A stretch of 24,370 nucleotides of DNA from Silene noctiflora (Eukaryota; Streptophyta; Magnoliopsida; Caryophyllales; Caryophyllaceae), in NCBI GenBank assembly GCA_009801015.1, contig VHZZ01009731.1:31984-56353 (forward strand). Reading direction: 5' to 3'. Position 1 is the first letter of the stretch, and the number at the start of each line of letters is the position of its first letter. Under the pieces are notes generated by a model that saw only the letters and a list, made by a program, of their open reading frames with translations, was not told where the DNA came from and did no database searches. A program made the position numbers and the translations under genes. This document shows positions 18,583-24,370 of this stretch, piece by piece.

Positions 18583-20890
18583 TCGCCTCCAACTCTCCTC
18601 TCAATATTCTCACGGCTCTCAACACTCGCCCTTGTCTTGCAATATTTAGCGACTATACTTCTTTACACTCATACACTTATCATGTATTTTCTCCCTTTGA
18701 ATCTCAATTGTTACATTCACTCCCCCTAAAGAGAACTTAGCCCCGAAATTCACCACTCAACACCGCTAATGTTCTTATAAGTCGCTTAATAGGGTCCATA
18801 ATGGTAAGTTTATGGTCTAACCATACTCCCTTGATTACTACAGATGTCTCCCCATATGACGATTCTACTACTTATACGTTCTCCCGTTATGGTTTTCCAT
18901 AAGTTCAAGATATAAGGCCAAACGCAACGTTTGTGTTCTAATCTTGTAAGTAAGTCTGGACTCATGTCACTATATTCCCATGTCACACATGACTAACTAT
19001 GTCTATATCTACACAATGGGATTATGCATGCATACAATTAACATACAATCCTGAGACATAGTAGACACTACATGACTAGGCCCAAATACTCTTTATATTC
19101 TTTATATCATGCATATACCATATCAACTCCGCCACATGACCCCACCTGTGTTCATGGCGCCGTCACTTCATACCAATGTCACTATCCTTGTTCATGCATT
19201 CGATACTTACTATGTAACATATAATTGACATTCATCAAACACACAATTGTTATTATCGTTTAATTTTCTAACTAATATCATGGAAGGCATACCTGTCGTA
19301 TATTGTCGTCATATTATCTATGTTATCACACAAGCACTTGTAAATTTTGACCACACTTACACATTTAACAAATTAAGCAAGGAATCAAATGTAAACAATC
19401 CATGAAAATCTACCATGTTAGGTTCTCGTGGTCGATCAACTATTAGGAAGTTGGTATAATCACAAATAAAGGTCATATATTCCGTAGTCGGTCGAAAATT
19501 CATGACAGTAGGCCAAACTTATGTTACTCGGTCGAATACGGATGCCACTCGGTCGAGTGTGTGTACTTATTCGGTCGAGTGGACAATTCTAACAATTTTT
19601 AAGATTCTGCCAATAGCCTACTCGGTTGAGTAAGGGGGCTCACACGGTCGAGTAAACATTCACTCAGCCGAGTGGATTAGGCACTCAACCGAGTGTCGTT
19701 GGGCAGTAGAGATTTCGGCCAACAATGGCTTCAAAGCTTACCTATTGCTACACACACATGTAAATGAGTCCCAATGGTGATCACCACACCATCCTACCAT
19801 AACATGTCTACTAGATTTGGCCTTATGGTCGGGTTTACACTACAAAGAAATAAATTGTTCAACAATCAACCCGACACAACTATTACATGGTCCGGCTCAT
19901 AAGAAACAACCTAGCTAATGAAACGGCTTCCTCCTCTTTCCGAGTTTCTTCACCCACTTCACTAAGGCCCCTGAATTGTTGACTGGTTCTTCCTCCCTAG
20001 CAGTGCTATGCTCCTCTTGCCCTTCCTCCTCTAGTCCTTCCTTGAACGTCTCCGCACTCTCCACTATCACATTTATCATAACCACCCCTGTTGTAACCAC
20101 CATCACCATGGCCATAGACACCCTCGATAGAAACTAGTCCAAGGGTCTAATGCTCGCTATCCCACACGTCTCAACCCCACAGATCACCAACTTGTACCTG
20201 TCATTCATGTAAACATGAACGCCACAGTTAGTGAGGAGTAACTCAAGGTTCTCCCAGCCACATTACATCGAAATGAAGGTAAATAAGAACTCAAGTAGGC
20301 AAGGCATATCAATTATGACATAAAAATTTAAATAGTAAAGCATATAAGGTCATATATGATAGATATGCAGGACATAGGTGAAATAGCCATACGTGAAGCA
20401 TAAACAATGTACAAAGCTCGAAGGTAAGATCATGGCAATAACGTATTCAAAGCTCAAGTATTAACTCTAATGGAAAATGACACATGCACTCATTCAAGAC
20501 ATATAACAAACTCTCACTGCTCTAGACACATATTTTCCCTTGGTAGAACGACTAGCTAGGTACGTCCTAGTCTACATTTGGCCAGACTCATGACATGCGG
20601 CAGCACAACCCGCACCCAAGACTCGATCACTAGACAAGATGGTCGAGTACCCCAATCGCCAGCACAACACGAAAGTGGCGGAAGTGACATGAGATAAAGC
20701 ACACTTTCCAGCACAACACAAGTGGCCAACCCATACTTGCCAGCACAGCACAAGTAGGGCGTAAGGCGAGTTAAGCAAGAATATAAGACATTATGTCAAT
20801 TTCACTCATTAGAAACACAAGGGAATGAAATGCAAACGAATGATAACATGTGAGTCAAATAATACAGAACATGAGGTGAAACGTAAATAA
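18583..20890 (-). mobile_element. Degenerate LTR-retrotransposon sequence without gag-pol
   Basis: No reverse transcriptase, integrase or protease motif in any frame. A second polypurine signature (GGGGGAGTGAA next to TGTAACAATTG, minus strand) lies at 18705-18745. ACTCGGTCGAGT-type words recur at 19525-19697, with an exact copy at 19547-19558. The 68-codon minus frame at 19915-20121 is acidic then basic but matches nothing I know. The region is best read as LTR or 3' non-coding debris of one or more elements in minus orientation. Confidence 0.5.
20597..20760. repeat. Short CCAGCACAACACAAGTGG repeats
   Basis: Units begin at 20659, 20709 and 20740, with a weaker one near 20597. Spacing is uneven (50 and 31 bp). 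They lie in the same minus-oriented LTR-like block as the GC-rich array to the right. Confidence 0.6.
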
Positions 20891-20954
20891 ATCATGAACT
20901 CGTTACTCGTCAATTATATGTATATAAGAAGAATGAGAAAAAGGGGACAGAAGG

Positions 20955-21345
20955 TTCCCAGCCGGCAGAGGCACCGACTGCCGGCCAACCAACCGTACAC
21001 CAGGCCACAACCAACAAAACACAAAATAAGGGTCAGAGGGTTCCCAGTCGGCAAGGGAGCCGGCTGCCAGCCATCCGGCCGTGCACCACAGCCCAAAACA
21101 CAAATTCACAATTCATATCAGAAACTTCCCAGCCGGCCCGGGCACCGGCAACCGGTCCTCCGGCTGGGGACAACACTTACAACACCATAATTATCACAAC
21201 TTACAGGAACTTCCCAGCCGGCCAGGGCACCGGCGGACGGTCCTCCGGCTGGGACACACTCAACTTCAAAATTGAACAAATGACTTACAGAAGCTTCCTA
21301 GCCGGCAGGGGTGCCGGCGGCCGGCCCCCCAACTGGGACACACTG
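20955..21345. repeat. Five-unit GC-rich tandem repeat, period 84-86 bp, each unit a hairpin
   Basis: TTCCCAGCCGGC-type starts occur at 20955, 21041, 21126, 21211 and 21295. Units 3 and 4 close with CCGGCTGGG, the complement of CCCAGCCGG, so each can form a long GC stem. The GC content is far above the surrounding AT-rich DNA. Frames on both strands across this block come from the repeat. Confidence 0.85.
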
Positions 21346-22199
21346 TAAACGAAAATTCAGCATAAAACATTACAACATGATTTCAACTTGGATTTTAAGC
21401 ATGTTCTTGAGACGGGAAACACATATGAGATGGAAAAACAACATGTTATGCATTCCAACATCCATTACACTCAATTTCCTCAACTAATACATCACAAATT
21501 CATAAGTTTTGAGACAATAAGCATCAAACATGTAGAAGATGGTATGTTTATCAAAACTAAACTTAAAACCAACCAATTGTTCATCATTCACATAAGATGA
21601 ACACCATGAATCATGAACAAAGCAAGAGATATGTCAAAGTATGTAAATTTATCAACTTTAACATATAAACACCCAATTAAACACAAATAAACACATAATC
21701 CAAGTGTAATGTCAAGTAACCTATCACCGTTACCTTGATAGCTCTTCAACCTTTGAGTAAGTCGTCAACAATGTAGTTATCTTCCTCCGGGTCTTCTAAA
21801 TTCTCACCTAAACATAAAATTGAAAGGTTAAAGGAAGAATTCACCCTCTAAGGGGAAGTTAGGGTTTTAAAAATTACAAGAAAGGGAGAAAGATGTTGCC
21901 TTTCTTACTTATGAAGATGAAGAACGAGAAAAGGGGTAGAATGGCGTGAAAATCACTTGAATTGGTTAAGAAATGAGGGAGTTATGGTGATTTTGGTGTT
22001 AAAGTGAAAAATGAACAACAATGGTGAAGTTATGAGTATGCTGAAATTTTGGAGAGGATGAAGGGTTATGAGGGTTTTAGGGTGGAAAAATGGTAGTATA
22101 TGGGTCCATTTACAAGTTTAGGCCCAAAACAACTCGAATTGAGTCGGAAAAGACTAAAAATACGTCTCAAGGCTGCTACACACTTAAAATGGACAATAG

Positions 22200-22221
22200 T
22201 ATTATATTTATAAATATAATA
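22200..22221. repeat. Perfect 22-bp AT palindrome in the second LTR
   Basis: The left half TATTATATTTA is the exact complement of the right half TAAATATAATA. It presents TATAAATA on both strands and could serve as an LTR TATA region. Confidence 0.6.
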
Positions 22222-22326
22222 CATGAAAATAAATTTTTATCCAAAATTAAGACTTAAATATAATTTCTTTTAATCAAATTACTAAAAGTACTTTTAAGAC
22301 TATAAATAAAATTTACGGGTGTTACA

Positions 22327-22694
22327 GTCCACCTTGTGTCAACAAGCAGGCATGATTTTTAAGGCTTCGCTTTTATCGAGTTTGACAGAGTCGACTCTCA
22401 TGAAAGTTTTGGTCAGGCAAAAAAATTAGCGGATAGATTTGGGACGCAAGATGCGGGAAAACCGAACTTTTATTCGGATCTTAAAACAAAATGACCCTTA
22501 TCTATAGGTTGCTACCCCATGTTGATCATCTTCTGTTGAGTCATTACAAGACTCATCACAGTCTTATCACCGTGCCTCTATCATAGGAAACGGAGGCAGT
22601 GCCCCCGTGGGCAATAATGAATTGCCGATCGTCGACTTGATCTTTGCGGAGTTTCATGAAGATTACCCATCGTCATCGGAGTCTAATAATTAAT
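22327..22694 (+). pseudogene. XS-like family copy 1, 5'-truncated pseudogene
   Basis: Starts directly at the LTR edge with VHLVSTSRHDF, an in-frame TAA (22360-22362), then GFAFIEFDRVDSHESFGQAK, KLADRF and AGKPNFYSDLKTK before TGA (22492-22494). After at least one frame change it ends LPIVDLIFAEFHEDYPSSSE. It aligns by eye with the copy at 23562: VH at the start, IEF, QA-KLA, the GK-Y-D block and IV-LI-----DY at the end. The N-terminal third is missing. The family is discussed under that copy. Not functional. Confidence 0.6.
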
Positions 22695-22720
22695 TAAGTC
22701 TTCATTTTTAATTTTAGCAT

Positions 22721-22746
22721 TATATATATATATATATATATATATA
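22721..22746. repeat. (TA)13 microsatellite
   Basis: Uninterrupted TA dinucleotides, 26 nt, just after pseudogene copy 1. Confidence 0.9.
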
Positions 22747-22909
22747 ATTGTATTGAAGCTTATTAATTATTTATGTTTTTTGTTAAGAGTTTTCTTCAGC
22801 GTTTTTAAAAATTAAACAAATGAAGCATGAAAAAAAAAAAACTATACGCAGTACGAAATTTGATTTAAAAAATTACATCAAATAAAATCGTGCTTGCTAA
22901 TAATTAGAA

Positions 22910-23020
22910 AACAGAGTGCAGATTCATTGACAATATCATGGAAAATATCTCTTTCACCTTTAACCCAATCAACCGTGTCGTCTTCCCAGTCCACCGGAAC
23001 TGTCCCGAACTCATAATATA
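22910..23020 (-). pseudogene. XS-like family copy 3, minus-strand fragment
   Basis: The minus strand encodes EFGTVPVDWEDDTVDWV, then KGERDIFHDIVNES. This matches the C-terminal part of the 23562 copy (LATVPKSWEDEKVPYFD, then RRDADIVRLIYDHIS) in order and spacing. The N-terminal two thirds are not present upstream on this strand, and the enclosing 72-codon frame starts in unrelated hydrophobic sequence. A fragment of the same family in the opposite orientation. Confidence 0.55.
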
Positions 23021-23078
23021 GTAGATAGAAGTTTATTAGAAATGGTATAAAATAAATACTCAATATTTGAATATGATT

Positions 23079-23380
23079 TGACCAATGCATGCTCATTATG
23101 AACCGCTGCAGAGTATAGATATTACTTTTTAATTAATTAATTAAAATTATTTACAACGTTTATGTAGAACCCGTTGTCAAATTCAACAAATAAACACGGT
23201 TTTACTGAAACCGTTGTCAAATTTAACAACGGTTTTGTAGAAACCGTTACCGTATTTATGATTTTGACCAATGCACGCCTTTTTATTGACCAATGCATGC
23301 ATGCCTATTTATCAGCGTATGGATTATTAGATGTCTGACCAATGCATGCACCGCATGAATAGTAACAATGCACGCCATGC
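23079..23380 (+). promoter_or_regulatory. Four copies of TGACCAATGCATGC upstream of the XS-like gene
   Basis: TGACCAATGC(A)(T/C)GC occurs at 23079-23092, 23265-23278, 23287-23300 and 23336-23349, with a partial copy at 23365-23380. Each joins a CCAAT word (NF-Y type) to a CATGC(A) RY core (target of B3 factors such as LEC2/ABI3/FUS3). The last copy is about 115 bp upstream of the TATA box. That this is a functional module is inference. Confidence 0.5.
23171..23248. repeat. CCGTTGTCAAATT / ACGGTTTT...AAACCGT repeat
   Basis: CCGTTGTCAAATT repeats at 23171 and 23211 (40-bp period). ACGGTTTTACTGAAACCGTT (23196-23215) and ACGGTTTTGTAGAAACCGTT (23229-23248) are near-copies, each a small foldback. 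Such words are known from subterminal regions of plant CACTA elements, but no CACTA end was found. Confidence 0.55.
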
Positions 23381-23463
23381 AGTACTTTATTCAACGTGGC
23401 ATTAATTGGCTGTTTGAATGTTAACGTATGGATGATATTACTTTAATTCATTGTAGCTTATAC

Positions 23464-23471
23464 TATAAATA
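23464..23471 (+). promoter_or_regulatory. TATA box TATAAATA
   Basis: TATAAATA lies 98 bp upstream of the ATG at 23562, a normal distance for a plant gene with a leader of about 60-70 nt. It supports a once-active promoter for the frame that follows. Confidence 0.6.
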
Positions 23472-23561
23472 GCCTAATATAGAACATATATATGCAATAC
23501 TTCATTAAATCACTAATTCACATATATTATACATTGCTCTATTATCACTTAAAAATTGATA

Positions 23562-24107
23562 ATGTCTTCCTATATTGAATTTTCGGTTACACGGTATGTT
23601 AATCCGATAACCCACATACTACACAGTCTCCTTGTCAAATACGATGCGGAGGGCAAGCCATATACAAGGAGCCTTATCTTTTTGAGGGGACACGCTCTGT
23701 AATAATGGCTATACCAACGTGAAAAAAGTCCACCCAGCATGGACAAAAGAGCATGGTTTTCATAGGTATGCCCTGATCGAGTTTCAGTGGCGTGGGATTG
23801 ACGATTTTTGCCAAGCCCGAAAACTTGCTGCAAGTTATGTGTCAAGTGATCATCTATCGGGAAACACGAGTACTATAAGGATGATCATGATTGTTATAAT
23901 TTGGGTGGGCCCTACTTATGGATTGATGTTGCCGAGGATAGTAATCTGCTGAGAAAGGAGTACCCGCACAATCTTGCTACCGTACCGAAATCCTGGGAGG
24001 ACGAAAAAGTGCCATATTTTGATCACCGTCGTGATGCTGATATAGTGAGGTTGATTTATGATCATATTTCTCCTGATTACTCCTCCCCAATGAACTCCCT
24101 GTTAGGG
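23562..24107 (+). pseudogene. XS-like family copy 2, about 180 codons with two frameshifts
   Basis: Frame 1, from ATG 23562: MSSYIEFSVTRYVNPITHIL ... SLIFLRGHAL, stopping at TAA 23700-23702. A one-base shift restores NNGYTNVKKVHPAWTKEHGF, then RYALIEF and QARKLAASY. A second shift near 23855-23870 restores GKHEYYKDDHDCYNLGG, PYLWIDVAEDSNLL, TVPKSWED and ADIVRLIYDHISPDYSSP. The order V-HP-W-(x)-HG-(x)-A-IEF, a following W/A-rich helix, and G-x-LWIDVA-ED resembles the XS domain (SGS3, IDN2/FDM) from memory: VHPLWN-RGHSG-AIVEF and LYGW-A--DD. That is inference. SGS3-type proteins act in small-RNA biogenesis and RNA-directed DNA methylation. The frame stays open to 24248 in T-rich non-coding sequence. 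Sequencing error could mimic the shifts. Confidence 0.55.
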
Positions 24108-24370
24108 ATTTTAATTAATTTGGTTGTTTGTTTGTTATTTATTTTATTTTTTAATATTGTATTGTGTTCATTTTCATTTCGTTTTGTATCGTTCATTTGC
24201 TTTTTTTTATATTTATGTTTAATTATTGTTTTTTTTTATAATATATGAAAATGCAGTTTGGCTTGCTTGTTTTTTTTTTTTATTTACTTATTGTGCAAAC
24301 ACTACTTAATTAATTAACACCAGAAATGAAGTCATTAATTAATTAATACACGAAAATGAAACAATAATAA
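24108..24370. other. T-rich 3' flank
   Basis: Long T runs and TTAATTAATTAA words (near 24307 and 24336). Possible 3' UTR of the XS-like copy; no other feature. Confidence 0.5.

Larger units (their letters stand above)
20891..22326 (-). mobile_element. Second LTR, start at 22326 (other end not determined)
   Basis: The minus strand begins TGTAACACCCGTAAATTTT at 22326. It continues through AT-rich sequence, then GTTGTTTTGGGCCTAAAC, a CCCTAAAACCC-rich leader-like stretch and TTTAGGTGAGAATTTAG, as in long plant LTRs. Its first bases agree with the other LTR only over the terminus, so it belongs to a different element or subfamily. I did not find a tRNA primer site or the 3' end. The 5-bp flank is GTCCA. 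Confidence 0.5.

Noticed and set aside
20894..21275. Frames of 60-98 codons on both strands
   Set aside because: Produced by the GC-rich hairpin repeat, which is open on both strands.
16882..22326. One intact retrotransposon bounded by both LTR ends
   Set aside because: The two LTR starts differ beyond the termini, flanks GCTCA and GTCCA do not match, and no gag-pol remains.
1..24370. CRISPR array, bacterial operon or organelle DNA
   Set aside because: Spliceosomal introns, plant transposons and absence of evenly spaced repeats exclude these.

Overview
The window is nuclear DNA of a flowering plant. One gene with 13 exons, GT-AG introns and AT-rich introns occupies the middle, and the rest is AT-rich sequence crowded with plant transposable elements (MITEs, TRIM/LTR elements, a LINE remnant). 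The LTR and repeat vocabulary suggests a eudicot, perhaps Caryophyllales, but that is an impression and not a demonstrated assignment.

Layout. 1-7352: intergenic DNA without a convincing gene. It holds a repeat-rich hAT-like remnant (about 570-981), a 34-nt poly(A) tract inside an 18-bp direct repeat, a Cassandra-like LTR carrying 5S rRNA-derived sequence (4162-4476), a foldback element, and two well-delimited MITEs with target-site duplications (5384-5736, TSD TAA; 5842-6366, 8-bp TSD). 7353-15352, minus strand: a complete RIO1-type atypical kinase gene. I rebuilt it exon by exon; the phases agree throughout and give 535 codons. Its start codon is assembled across the first splice junction (A|TG). 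Introns 6 and 7 hold a 94-bp tandem duplication, a G-rich tract with a foldback, and a small Stowaway-like MITE. The promoter side has a telo-box, and a 5'-truncated LINE tail lies just beyond it.

16882-22326: LTR-retrotransposon debris read on the minus strand. It includes one complete 1.67-kb LTR (TGTAATACCC...GGGGTGTTACA) with a polypurine tract, a second tract, the start of another LTR at 22326, and several short-motif arrays. No gag-pol reading frame remains.

22327-24248: three decayed copies of one gene family, two on plus and one on minus. They share a VHP-A-W / IEF / QA-KLA / TVP-WED pattern that resembles the XS domain of SGS3/IDN2/FDM RNA-silencing proteins. The best copy has a TATA box and a repeated TGACCAATGCATGC promoter motif, but two frameshifts. 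The first copy is cut off exactly at the LTR end.

Only RIO1 looks like a functional gene. Its product should act in late cytoplasmic maturation of the small ribosomal subunit, and the telo-box fits ribosome-biogenesis regulation. The XS-like cluster is the least explained part of the window.
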